A DNA stretch of 36,212 bases from CAYJFG01 sp051881695 (GCA_051881695.1 JBJEQJ010000026.1:1-36212); one strand, 5' to 3'. Counted from the first letter of the stretch, positions 25,046 to 32,441 are shown. Translations and numbers: made by a program. Notes: a model not told the origin generated them from the sequence alone.

Positions 25046-25414
25046 CTATATACAATCGGAAAGATGCTCTTTAAGCTTTTCAAAGCTCTGCTGACTTATA
25101 ACGTGCTCTATTCTGCAAGCGTCAAGCAGCGCTGTTTCATCGTCTACGCCGATAAAAATCAAAAAGTCGGAAATAACGCGGTGGCGTTCATAAACGCTTT
25201 GTGCAATCTCAAGTCCCTTATCGGTAAGCTCAATATAACCGTGATTATCCTTTGTTATAAAGCTGTTTTCCTGAAGCTTTTTCATTGCAATACTTACGCT
25301 TGGCTTTGTAAAGCCGAGCATAGCCGCAATATCTATGGAGCGAACCTCTCCGTTTTTCTGCTTTAGCATTAAAATAGCTTCCAAATAGTTTTCTGCGGAT
25401 TCCTGTACTTTCAT
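25046..25414 (-). CDS. DtxR/MntR-family metal-dependent transcriptional regulator
   Basis: 122 residues. The first 65 or so form the winged helix (SAENYLEAILML, IDIAAMLGFTKPSVSIAMKKL), and the rest is the metal-binding and dimer domain (RHRVISDFLIFIGVDDETALLDACRIEHVIS). The length lacks the C-terminal SH3-like domain, as in MntR. Glu, His and Cys residues expected at the metal site are present in ACRIEHVIS. Family members bind iron or manganese and repress uptake genes. No transporter lies beside it, so the metal and targets are unknown. The ribosome site is weak (GGGGT). An AT-rich upstream region holds a palindrome that may be its own operator. Confidence 0.88.
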   Translation of the reverse strand: MKVQESAENYLEAILMLKQKNGEVRSIDIAAMLGFTKPSVSIAMKKLQENSFITKDNHGYIELTDKGLEIAQSVYERHRVISDFLIFIGVDDETALLDACRIEHVISQQSFEKLKEHLSDCI

Positions 25415-25533
25415 TATTTTACCCCGTATAATAACCTCTGTATAAATAATAATATCATTTTTTTATATATTATTCAAGCAAAATTATCTAAAATTAACAA
25501 ATTGATAATAATTTAGGAAATGTTTAACAAATG

Positions 25534-25550
25534 AGATAAAAAATTTATCT
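25534..25550. promoter_or_regulatory. candidate operator in the AT-rich region upstream of the DtxR-type gene
   Basis: AGATAAA-AAA-TTTATCT is a perfect 7-3-7 palindrome. Further half sites, TTATCT near 25485 and GATAA near 25504, lie closer to the gene. The region 25440-25560 is very AT-rich, so chance is possible. Autoregulation by a metal repressor would fit. Confidence 0.3.
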
Positions 25551-25628
25551 AAATTTACTCAGGTACACTGCGGTTATTAGTCAATAATCCATGGTGATTT
25601 GGCTGATTTTTTAAAAGCGAATAGCAAA

Positions 25629-26192
25629 TCACCCCAAAAGCTCGTTTATTTTATCCCTAAGCTTTAAAAAATCTTCAAAAGCGGCGGGCTTGTTGTTCGG
25701 GTTTCTCAGCAGCGCAGCTGGGTGCAGAGTTGCCATATAGAGCATGCCGTCTTTTTCAAAGAATACCCCATGCTCCTTTGTTATCCGCATATCCGGCTTT
25801 ATAATCTTCATTGCGGCAATGCGCCCTAAGCATACTATAATTTTCGGTTTAATAAGCTCAATCTGCGCTTTCAGCCACTGACTGCACATTTCCTGCTCCT
25901 CCGGCAGAGGATCTCTGTTTTTAGGCGGGCGGCACTTTACTATATTTGCTATATATATGTTGGTTTTGCGGTCAAGGTCAACTGCCGCAAGCATTTTATC
26001 AAGAAGCTGTCCCCCTCTGCCTACAAAAGGCTCTCCCTGCAAATCCTCGTTTTGTCCGGGTCCCTCGCCTATAAACATAATATCTGCGTTTTCGTTTCCA
26101 ACACCGAAAACAACGTTTGTGCGCGTACTGCAAAGTCCGCAGCGTGTGCAGCTAAGGCAGTCTTTTTTTAGTGTGTTCCAGTCTGTATACAT
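25629..26192 (-). CDS. type 4 uracil-DNA glycosylase
   Basis: 187 residues, cytoplasmic. Family 4 enzymes remove uracil from DNA and contain a [4Fe-4S] cluster. Conserved motifs are GEGPGQNEDLQGEPFVGRGGQLL, KCRPPKNRDPLPEE and the C-terminal LHPAALLRNP. Cluster ligands come from the N-terminal Cys group (CLSCTRCGLC), and CRPP and MCSQW. The frame is open 24 codons upstream, but MYTDWNTL at 26192 starts the family region and has GGGAGGT in front. The stop codon lies within a GGTGATTTG/CAAATCACC inverted repeat (25593-25633) lacking a T run. The gene appears to be monocistronic. Confidence 0.93.
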   Translation of the reverse strand: MYTDWNTLKKDCLSCTRCGLCSTRTNVVFGVGNENADIMFIGEGPGQNEDLQGEPFVGRGGQLLDKMLAAVDLDRKTNIYIANIVKCRPPKNRDPLPEEQEMCSQWLKAQIELIKPKIIVCLGRIAAMKIIKPDMRITKEHGVFFEKDGMLYMATLHPAALLRNPNNKPAAFEDFLKLRDKINELLG

Positions 26193-26219
26193 TAAATAAT
26201 ACCTCCCGGCGGCTACTGT

Positions 26220-26264
26220 GATATACATTATATATAGTATATCATATTTAAAAGCAAAACGCAA
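26220..26264 (-). promoter_or_regulatory. promoter of the uracil-DNA glycosylase gene with overlapping palindrome
   Basis: On the minus strand TTGCGT (26264-26259) and TATACT (26241-26236) are 17 bases apart, and TG stands one base before the -10 hexamer. GATATAC (26220-26226) and GTATATC (26237-26243) form an inverted repeat over the -10 and start point. Confidence 0.6.
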
Positions 26265-26280
26265 AAAAGTAATTTTATGG

Positions 26281-26309
26281 TTGAAAATGAAGATAAACAG
26301 TTGTAGAAT
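26281..26309 (+). promoter_or_regulatory. pduL promoter
   Basis: TTGAAA (26281-26286) and TAGAAT (26304-26309) are 17 bases apart, 40 bases before the start codon. Confidence 0.6.
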
Positions 26310-26349
26310 ATAAAATGTAAAATTCTATAAAATAAGGTGGTTTTTTAAA

Positions 26350-26916
26350 ATGAAAATTATGGTAGAAACATCTGCAAGACATCTGCACGTTTCCAAAGAG
26401 GCGCTTGATACTCTTTTCGGAGAGGGCGCAACGCTTACAAACAAAAAGGATTTATCTCAGCCGGGTCAGTTTGCCTGTGCAGAAAAGGTAAAGGTCGTAG
26501 GCCCTAAGGGTGAGATTACAATGTCTATTTTAGGCCCTGTAAGAAGCGCAACACAGGTTGAGGTTGCTCTTACAGACGCCAGAAAGCTTGGTATTGCCGC
26601 ACCGATAAGAGAAAGCGGAGATATAGCCGGAACGCCGGGCTGTAAGCTTGTAGGTCCGTGCGGAGAAATGGAAATAGATTGCGGTGTTATTGCCGCCAAA
26701 AGACATATACACCTTACACCGGATACGGCAAAGCAATACGGCGTAACAGATAAGCAGGTAGTGTCTGTTGAAGTGGGCGCACAGGGCAGAAAGCTCGTGT
26801 TCGGCGATGTAGTAGTAAGAGTAAACGAAAACTTTGCTCCTGCTATGCATATAGATACCGACGAATCTAACGCGGCAGGGCTTACCGGTACTGTTGACGG
26901 AGAGGTTATTGTTTAA
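26350..26916 (+). CDS. PduL-type phosphate acyltransferase
   Basis: 188 residues. PduL enzymes move an acyl group between CoA and phosphate (acetyl- or propionyl-phosphate) and in many clostridia replace Pta in acetate formation with ATP gain. The two domain-repeat His motifs that hold zinc, SARHLHVS near the start and AKRHIHLTPDTA in the middle, are both present, as are ILGPVRSATQVE and FGDVVVRVNENF. There is no N-terminal encapsulation helix and no microcompartment gene nearby, so it is probably a free cytoplasmic enzyme. AAGGTGG precedes the start. No ackA gene is in the window. The substrate (acetyl or propionyl) cannot be decided. Confidence 0.9.
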   Translation: MKIMVETSARHLHVSKEALDTLFGEGATLTNKKDLSQPGQFACAEKVKVVGPKGEITMSILGPVRSATQVEVALTDARKLGIAAPIRESGDIAGTPGCKLVGPCGEMEIDCGVIAAKRHIHLTPDTAKQYGVTDKQVVSVEVGAQGRKLVFGDVVVRVNENFAPAMHIDTDESNAAGLTGTVDGEVIV

Positions 26917-26917
26917 C

Positions 26918-26946
26918 TTGCATTTTCATAATATGTACTATATAAT
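26918..26946 (+). promoter_or_regulatory. galE promoter
   Basis: TTGCAT (26918-26923) and TATAAT (26941-26946) are 17 bases apart. The -35 region TTGCATTTTCA is repeated exactly before the surface-protein gene at 28116. Confidence 0.75.
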
Positions 26947-27010
26947 GAAAGCCAAATAAATCCTACCGCAGAAAGCCGTTATTCAAAACATCAATTTAAG
27001 GGGAACACAT

Positions 27011-28024
27011 ATGAAAATTTTACTGACAGGCGGCGCAGGTTACATAGGAAGCCACACCTGCATAGAGCTTATAAACGCAGGGTATGAGCCTGTAATAGCA
27101 GATAACTTTTTAAACAGCAAGCCCGAGGTAATTAACAGAATAGAAGAAATAACAGGAAAGAGGGTTCCTGTTTACGAGCTGGACGTTGCCGATTTTGATA
27201 AAATGGATAAGCTGTTTTGTGAGCAAAGCTTTGACGCCGTAATCCACTTTGCAGGACTCAAGGCAGTTGGCGAGTCTGTGCAGATTCCCGTTTCTTATTA
27301 CCGCAATAATCTAGACAGTACCTTAACGCTATTAGAGGTTATGGCAAAGCACAGCGTTAATAAAATTGTTTTCAGCTCCTCGGCAACTGTGTACGGTGTG
27401 CCAAAGACCGTTCCGCTTACGGAAACAATGCCAACCGGCTGCACAAATCCATATGGCTGGACTAAATATATGATAGAGCAGATTTTAACAGACGCGGCAA
27501 ACGCCGACTCGAAGCTTTCGGTTGTTTTGCTTAGGTATTTCAACCCAATCGGCGCACACAAAAGCGGAAGAATAGGAGAAGACCCAAGAGGAATACCCAA
27601 TAATCTTATTCCGTATATAACACAGGTTGCAGCGGGAAAGCTGCCGTACCTTAATGTGTTCGGCAACGACTACCCTACACACGACGGAACAGGCGTCAGG
27701 GATTATATTCACGTTACAGATCTTGCAAGGGGTCACGTTTGCGCAATAGATTATGCAGATAAAAACACCGGTACGGAAATTTTTAATCTCGGCACAGGTG
27801 TGGGCTACAGCGTGCTTGATATTGTTAATACATTTGAAAGAGTAAACAATATAAAAATTCCGTACGAGATAAAACCGCGCAGACCCGGCGACGTTGCACA
27901 GTGCTATGCAAATGCCGAAAAGGCACAGAAAAAGATGAATTGGAAAGCGGAAAAAACGCTCGATGATATGTGCAAAGACTCTTGGAATTGGCAAAAAAAT
28001 AACCCGAATGGATATACTGACTAA
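27011..28024 (+). CDS. galE: UDP-glucose 4-epimerase
   Basis: 337 residues, standard length. GalE interconverts UDP-glucose and UDP-galactose in the Leloir pathway and for glycan synthesis. The NAD-binding TGGAGYIGSHT lies at residues 6-16. The catalytic set is the SSSATVYG Ser/Thr and Tyr148-x3-Lys152 (PYGWTKYMIE). LRYFNPIGAHKSGRIGED and KPRRPGDVAQCYAN are typical of bacterial GalE. GGGG precedes the ATG. It stands alone between its own promoter and a terminator; galT and galK are not here, which makes a role in envelope glycan building as likely as galactose use. Confidence 0.97.
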   Translation: MKILLTGGAGYIGSHTCIELINAGYEPVIADNFLNSKPEVINRIEEITGKRVPVYELDVADFDKMDKLFCEQSFDAVIHFAGLKAVGESVQIPVSYYRNNLDSTLTLLEVMAKHSVNKIVFSSSATVYGVPKTVPLTETMPTGCTNPYGWTKYMIEQILTDAANADSKLSVVLLRYFNPIGAHKSGRIGEDPRGIPNNLIPYITQVAAGKLPYLNVFGNDYPTHDGTGVRDYIHVTDLARGHVCAIDYADKNTGTEIFNLGTGVGYSVLDIVNTFERVNNIKIPYEIKPRRPGDVAQCYANAEKAQKKMNWKAEKTLDDMCKDSWNWQKNNPNGYTD

Positions 28025-28042
28025 ATTGTAATTGCGACATTT

Positions 28043-28113
28043 AGCTAAAATAAACAAAAGGAAATAGCTGAATTAAAAAATTTTTAATTTCTGCTAATTT
28101 TTTTAGCTTTTTA
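28043..28113 (+). terminator. AT-rich terminator after galE
   Basis: AGCTAAAA (28043-28050) pairs with TTTTAGCT (28101-28108), enclosing AATTAAAAA/TTTTTAATT (28071-28089), and a T run follows. The stem is weak in GC, so efficiency is uncertain. Confidence 0.5.
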
Positions 28114-28115
28114 TG

Positions 28116-28144
28116 TTGCATTTTCAATTTGGTTATTATATAAT
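28116..28144 (+). promoter_or_regulatory. promoter of the large surface-protein gene
   Basis: TTGCAT (28116-28121) and TATAAT (28139-28144) are 17 bases apart, 44 bases before the start, with a strong AAAGGAGG site between. Confidence 0.8.
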
Positions 28145-28188
28145 TGTAATGCTAATAAAAGCATAAATTTTAAAGGAGGATTCAAAAA

Positions 28189-30795
28189 ATGTTCAAAAAA
28201 TCCAAAAGAATAATTAGCATTATTCTTGCAGTGGCATTAGTTGCAACAATGTGCGCTTTAACAGCAGCTACATCTTTTGCAGCTGATCCGGACGCACAGT
28301 ACTACGTTGCTGGTACTATTCCTGGCCTTACAATTGGCACAGAAACAGGCACCGGTTGGGACGCTCCCGGTACTCTTATGACAAAGCAGGCTGACGGTAC
28401 ATTTGCATTAACATTAAATGACGTACCTGCAGGCACATATCAGTACAAGGTACTTCTCAACGGTACATTTGACACTTGCTACAACGAGGAAGGCGACGCT
28501 TCATTACTCGGTAACGCTGAGTTCTCACTCAACGCTACTGCTGATGTAACAGTTACATTCGATCCTGCTACAGAGCTTGCTTATGCTGCTTCTGATGCAA
28601 GATATGTACCTGACAGCCACACTTATGTTGTATGCGGTAACGCAGACCTCACAGGTGTTAACTGGGGCGATAACCTCCAGAATCCTGAGCTCAGAGATCA
28701 AAACAAAATGACTCAGGGTGCAGACGGTCTTTACAGAAAGACATTCAAAAACATTCTCGGCGGCGACTTTATGTATAAAGTTGTAAGAGACTATGCAGCA
28801 TGGATTCCGGACGGTATGGGTAACGACCAGGTTGTTTCCACACCTACAGCAGAGGATTACTATGACATCACAATCGTATTCGACGCTGATACTGAAACAA
28901 TCTTAGATCCGGTTGTTGTATTAAGCGGTACAGAAGAGCCGACAGACGCTCCGACAGCTGCCCCGACAGACGCTCCTACAGCTGCTCCGACAGACGCTCC
29001 TACAGCTGCTCCGACAGACGCTCCGACAGCTGCTCCGACAGACGCTCCGACAGACGCTCCGACAGCTGCTCCTACAGCTGCTCCTACATCAGCAGCAGGT
29101 GCAAAGGCAGTTGTAAACGGTGTTGAAGCTCACGTTGGTGATCAGATTGTTTACACAGCTTACGTTAAGGCTGCTGATTTAATCGGCGCTTACAACTTTA
29201 AGGTTAACTACACACCTGAAGTATTAAAGTTCAGCGAAGAAACATTAGGCGCAAAGAGAGCAGAGCTTATGCCTATTGCTGGCGCTATGAGACCGACATA
29301 TAACTTTACTCCGGAAGACGGCGAGAGCGCATTCTTAGCAAATGCTGCAAGCATTTATGAAGAAGATGCTTTAGATTTCTCTGCAGATGGTTCTGTATTA
29401 GTTACACTTAAGTTCGATGTAATCGGCGAAGGTGACGCTAACATCACAACAACTATTCTCGAGTTCTTAAAGTATAAAGATGCAGAAGATCCGAGTGAAT
29501 ATGAGTCTGCTGATTATACACTTCCTGAGCCGAAGCTCGAAGTAATTTGCAACCTCCCGACAGAGCCTTCAGAGGAGCCTTCAGAGGAGCCTTCAGAAGA
29601 GCCTTCAGAGGAGCCTTCTGAGGAACCATCAGAGGAGCCTTCTGAGGAACCATCAGAAGAGCCTTCAGAGGAACCTTCTGAGGAACCTTCAGAGGAACCA
29701 TCAGAAGAGCCTTCACAGCCGGGTCCTGGTCCTGATCACACATTCGGTCTTGTTGGTACAGTTCCGGGCTTAACATGGGATGTTCCGGGTCTTGCGATGG
29801 AGAAGCAGGATGACGGTACATTTGCTTACACAATAACTGGTGTTCCGGCAGGCACATACGCTTACAAAGTAATTCAGGATGGTTCATTTGATTTCTCTTA
29901 CAACGAGGACGGTCCTGCAGAAGGTCCTGATTCTAACTCTGTATTCTCACTGAATGCAACATCAGATGTTAAGTTCACATTTGATCCTACAACCGGTAAG
30001 TCATATGCTGCTTCTGATGCTAGATATGTAATTACAGAACACACTTACACAGTAGCCGGTACAGCTGATCTCTGTAACGGTCTTAACTGGAATCTTGACT
30101 GGGTAGACGAAGAAAGTAAGACACGTAACAACATGACTAAGGGTGAAGACGGTCTTTACAGAATCACATTCAAGAATATCTTAGACGGTGACTATACATT
30201 TAAGGTAGTTGAAGACTATACAACATGGTATGGCATTGACGGTGAAGATGTACCTGTTGAAATTTCTGAAGCTCAGGCACCTGCTGATGTTACAGTAATC
30301 TTCAACGCTGATACTAAGGAAATCAATGTTGAGATCAATCCTGCTCCTCAGCAGCCGACAGATCCTTCAGAGGAGCCTTCAGAAGAGCCTTCAGAGGAGC
30401 CTTCAGAGGAACCATCAGAAGAGCCTTCTGAGGAACCGTCAGAAGAGCCTTCAGAGGAGCCTTCAGAGGAACCGTCAGAAGAGCCTTCAGAGGAGCCTTC
30501 AGAGGAGCCTTCAGAAGAGCCTTCAGAGGAACCATCAGAAGAGCCTTCAGAGGAGCCTTCTGAGGAACCGTCAGAAGAGCCTTCAGAGGAGCCTTCAGAA
30601 GAGCCGACTGGCGCAACAGGCGCAACAGGTGCTACTGGCTCAACAGATAAGCCGGGCACACCCGGTGGTACTCCTACCGGTGGTACAACAGGTAAGGTAG
30701 CAACAGGTGACAGCACATCTGTAGCTCTTCTCCTCGGTGTATTACTGCTCGCAGCTGGTACAATCGTAGTTGCTCGTAAAAGAGTTAACGGCTAA
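28189..30795 (+). CDS. large repetitive surface protein: X25/E-set-like modules plus cohesin-like domain
   Basis: 868 residues. Order: signal peptide ending near SFA (about 1-31); two E-set/X25-like modules (about 36-245), of the type seen on starch-active proteins; a PTDA/PTAA linker (251-300); a cohesin-like domain (about 305-455, VGDQIVYTAYV, FKVNYTPEVLKF); twelve PSEE units (460-507); a second pair of X25-like modules (about 515-720), a clear duplicate of the first (VPAGTYxYKV and FKNIL shared); twenty PSEE units (726-805); a Gly/Thr/Pro stretch; and a terminal membrane segment with Lys-Arg tail. ATGDS before it looks like a sorting signal lacking Leu-Pro. Codon use (ACA Thr, GGT Gly, GCT Ala, AAC Asn) differs from neighbours and suggests high expression. 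Binding of starch and dockerins is inferred, not shown. Confidence 0.8.
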   Translation: MFKKSKRIISIILAVALVATMCALTAATSFAADPDAQYYVAGTIPGLTIGTETGTGWDAPGTLMTKQADGTFALTLNDVPAGTYQYKVLLNGTFDTCYNEEGDASLLGNAEFSLNATADVTVTFDPATELAYAASDARYVPDSHTYVVCGNADLTGVNWGDNLQNPELRDQNKMTQGADGLYRKTFKNILGGDFMYKVVRDYAAWIPDGMGNDQVVSTPTAEDYYDITIVFDADTETILDPVVVLSGTEEPTDAPTAAPTDAPTAAPTDAPTAAPTDAPTAAPTDAPTDAPTAAPTAAPTSAAGAKAVVNGVEAHVGDQIVYTAYVKAADLIGAYNFKVNYTPEVLKFSEETLGAKRAELMPIAGAMRPTYNFTPEDGESAFLANAASIYEEDALDFSADGSVLVTLKFDVIGEGDANITTTILEFLKYKDAEDPSEYESADYTLPEPKLEVICNLPTEPSEEPSEEPSEEPSEEPSEEPSEEPSEEPSEEPSEEPSEEPSEEPSEEPSQPGPGPDHTFGLVGTVPGLTWDVPGLAMEKQDDGTFAYTITGVPAGTYAYKVIQDGSFDFSYNEDGPAEGPDSNSVFSLNATSDVKFTFDPTTGKSYAASDARYVITEHTYTVAGTADLCNGLNWNLDWVDEESKTRNNMTKGEDGLYRITFKNILDGDYTFKVVEDYTTWYGIDGEDVPVEISEAQAPADVTVIFNADTKEINVEINPAPQQPTDPSEEPSEEPSEEPSEEPSEEPSEEPSEEPSEEPSEEPSEEPSEEPSEEPSEEPSEEPSEEPSEEPSEEPSEEPSEEPSEEPTGATGATGATGSTDKPGTPGGTPTGGTTGKVATGDSTSVALLLGVLLLAAGTIVVARKRVNG
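28939..29088 (+). repeat. 12-bp-period PTDA/PTAA coding repeat
   Basis: Twelve units of four residues, alternating PTDA and PTAA, form a Pro/Thr-rich linker before the cohesin-like domain. Many Thr residues make it a possible O-glycosylation site (inference). Confidence 0.9.
29566..29709 (+). repeat. 12 tandem 12-bp units coding PSEE
   Basis: 144 bases, exactly twelve Pro-Ser-Glu-Glu units, with synonymous differences between units (CCT/CCA, TCA/TCT, GAG/GAA). It links the cohesin-like domain to the second X25-like pair. Confidence 0.95.
30364..30603 (+). repeat. 20 tandem 12-bp units coding PSEE
   Basis: 240 bases, exactly twenty Pro-Ser-Glu-Glu units before the wall/membrane anchor. The same few codon variants occur as in the first array. 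A rigid, acidic spacer that lifts the modules off the envelope is the likely role. Confidence 0.95.
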
Positions 30796-30837
30796 TTGAA
30801 TTTAAAGCTTAACGCTTAAATATAATTTAGCATAATT

Positions 30838-30878
30838 TGTCCCCCGACATATGTCGGGGGACATTTTGTGTTTATTTT
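30838..30878 (+). terminator. terminator after the surface-protein gene
   Basis: A perfect 26-bp palindrome (30838-30863; TGTCCCCCGACAT and its complement) is followed by a T-rich run. It closes the surface-protein transcript. Confidence 0.92.
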
Positions 30879-30900
30879 GCTTTATTAATGCTCATTGTAC

Positions 30901-30929
30901 TTTATTATTTTATTTTTTTGTGGTAGAAT
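30901..30929 (+). promoter_or_regulatory. promoter of the candidate structured RNA (extended -10)
   Basis: TAGAAT (30924-30929) has TG at 30921-30922, an extended -10. The -35 is weak (TTTATT at 30901-30906, 17 bases away). Transcription would start near 30936. Confidence 0.55.
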
Positions 30930-30935
30930 ATAAGA

Positions 30936-31105
30936 AAATATATCCCAACACCGTAAGCGGCTAAGTGGAGCAATGCTTTGCAGATTAATGGATTTTACTC
31001 ATTTTCTAATCAGTTTAATAAGCTTACGCACGAAGAAAGGATTTCTAGTGTAACTTATAAGCTACGTTTTCAATGAGCTGTCACGCTTTGGGTGTGGATT
31101 GCTGT
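30936..31105 (+). ncRNA. candidate structured RNA or leader of the U32 peptidase gene
   Basis: No reading frame covers this stretch, yet it has nested complementarity. ATCC..ACACC (30942-30952, 2-nt bulge) pairs with GGTGTGGAT (31091-31099); the adjoining CGTAAGC (30952-30958) pairs with GCTTACG (31022-31028); and a hairpin GATTA/TAATC (30983-31011) with inner ATG/CAT sits inside. An extended -10 lies just upstream. No known riboswitch, 6S or SRP signature was recognised. It might be a free small RNA or a leader of the gene at 31199. The rest of the 30796-31198 gap holds the terminator at 30838 and a repeat at 31123. Confidence 0.4.
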
Positions 31106-31122
31106 CCTAAAATTACAAAAAA

Positions 31123-31168
31123 TTCCCCTTGTATAGGAGAAAAGTCACGACAAATCGTGATATGGTGT
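31123..31168 (+). repeat. degenerate copy of the hairpin repeat family seen at 1-150
   Basis: TTCCCCTTGTATAGGAGAAA is followed by TCACGA-CAAA-TCGTGA (31145-31160) and a TATGGTGTT tail. The architecture (CCCCTT...GG hairpin, then GTCA hairpin, then a GG-rich tail) matches the elements at 1-26 and 111-145. Confidence 0.5.
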
Positions 31169-31198
31169 TCAAAACAAAAAACAATAAGAGGATAAATT

Positions 31199-32431
31199 AT
31201 GATTACGATTAATAAGCCGGAAATTTTAGCCCCTGCAGGGGATATGGATTGCCTAAAAAACGCTTTATGCTTTGGTGCTGATGCAGTTTACCTTGCCGGC
31301 GAGGAATTTGGTATGAGAACTGCGCCGAAGAATTTTGATAATGACGCTTTAAAGCAAGCGGTAGACTTAGCACATAAAAGCGAAGCAAAAATTTATGTAA
31401 CGTGCAATACTTTGCCGAGAAATAATGAGCTTACACGTTTGCCCGGTTTTTTAGAGTATGCTCAACACTGTGGAGTAGACGCCTTTATTGTTGCTGATAT
31501 GGGTGTTTTGTCATTGGCAAAAAAATATGCTCCTAATGTCCAGCTTCATATTTCCACACAGGCAGGAATTGTAAATTATGAAAGCGCCAACTCATTTTAT
31601 AATATGGGTGCTTCAAGAGTTGTTTTAGCAAGAGAGCTTCCTTTGGAAGAAATTGTAGAGATACGTGCAAAAATCCCTGCCGATTTAGAAATTGAGTGCT
31701 TTGTCCACGGTGCAATGTGCGTTTCTTTCTCCGGAAGATGTCTTATTTCTGCATATATGACAGGCAGAGATGCAAACCGAGGCGACTGCGCTCAGCCGTG
31801 CAGGTGGAAATATCACCTATGTGAAGAAAAGCGTGAGGGAGAGTATTTCCCGGTTGTAGAGGAAAACGGCGGAACTTATCTTTATAATTCCAGAGATTTG
31901 TGTATGATAGAGCATATAGACGATCTGGTAAAAGCAGGAATTTCAAGCTTTAAAATTGAAGGAAGAGCAAAGTCCTCTTATTACGTTGCTGTTGTAACAA
32001 ATGCCTACAGAAAGGCGCTTGATGATTACTTTGATAATTTTAATATTCCGGACTATAAAGTCCCTGCTTGGATAATTGATGAGGTGCATAAAATAAGCCA
32101 CAGGGAGTATTCCACAGGCTTTTTCTACGGACAAGAGCCGGGGCAGACCCGCAATAACGGCGGTTATATTAGAGAATATGACGTAGTGGCTGTTTGTGAA
32201 GACTCTGACGGAGATACAGCTTTTATTACTCAGCGCAACAGATTTTTTAAAGGCGATACCCTTGATGTTTTACCTCCAAGCGGAATCCCATTTTCAGCAG
32301 CTGTCTGCGCCCTGTTTGATGAAAACAATTGCGAGGTGCAGTCTGCGCCGCACCCTATGCAAAAGCTTAAAATGCAGTCGGACGTAAATATCCCTAAAGG
32401 CTCTGTCCTGCGGAAAAGGCGCGATGGATAA
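31199..32431 (+). CDS. U32 family peptidase / RlhA-type protein
   Basis: 410 residues. The U32 group contains proteins annotated as collagenase-like peptidases; several characterised members (RlhA, TrhP) take part in hydroxylation of rRNA or tRNA bases. Motifs are EILAPAGDMDCLKNAL near the start, GADAVYLAGEEF, the signature ECFVHGAMCVSFSGRCLISAY, DANRGDCAQPCRW with its cluster-type Cys residues, and SFKIEGRAKSSYYVAVV. The C-terminal beta domain is present, so it is a single-unit member. AGAGG precedes the ATG. It may share transcription with the RNA upstream. Which RNA is modified cannot be told. Confidence 0.9.
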   Translation: MITINKPEILAPAGDMDCLKNALCFGADAVYLAGEEFGMRTAPKNFDNDALKQAVDLAHKSEAKIYVTCNTLPRNNELTRLPGFLEYAQHCGVDAFIVADMGVLSLAKKYAPNVQLHISTQAGIVNYESANSFYNMGASRVVLARELPLEEIVEIRAKIPADLEIECFVHGAMCVSFSGRCLISAYMTGRDANRGDCAQPCRWKYHLCEEKREGEYFPVVEENGGTYLYNSRDLCMIEHIDDLVKAGISSFKIEGRAKSSYYVAVVTNAYRKALDDYFDNFNIPDYKVPAWIIDEVHKISHREYSTGFFYGQEPGQTRNNGGYIREYDVVAVCEDSDGDTAFITQRNRFFKGDTLDVLPPSGIPFSAAVCALFDENNCEVQSAPHPMQKLKMQSDVNIPKGSVLRKRRDG

Positions 32432-32441
32432 GCAGAAATTA

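Noticed and set aside
25593..25633. Inverted repeat GGTGATTTG/CAAATCACC as a terminator for the glycosylase gene
   Set aside because: It overlaps the stop codon and has no T run on the transcribed strand; kept only as a note in that gene's entry.
26350..26916. Bacterial microcompartment locus because of PduL
   Set aside because: No shell protein genes and no N-terminal encapsulation helix.
28939..30603. Direct repeats resembling a CRISPR array
   Set aside because: The units are 12 bp, contiguous, in frame and without spacers; they code for linkers.
29453..30716. Long open frames on both strands in the PSEE region (antisense and +frame)
   Set aside because: They are by-products of the 12-bp tandem repeats; the encoded proteins are low-complexity and have no start context.
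30936..31105. 6S RNA or SRP RNA
   Set aside because: The fold looks branched and not a single rod with a central bubble, and the SRP GGAA-type apical sequence is missing.
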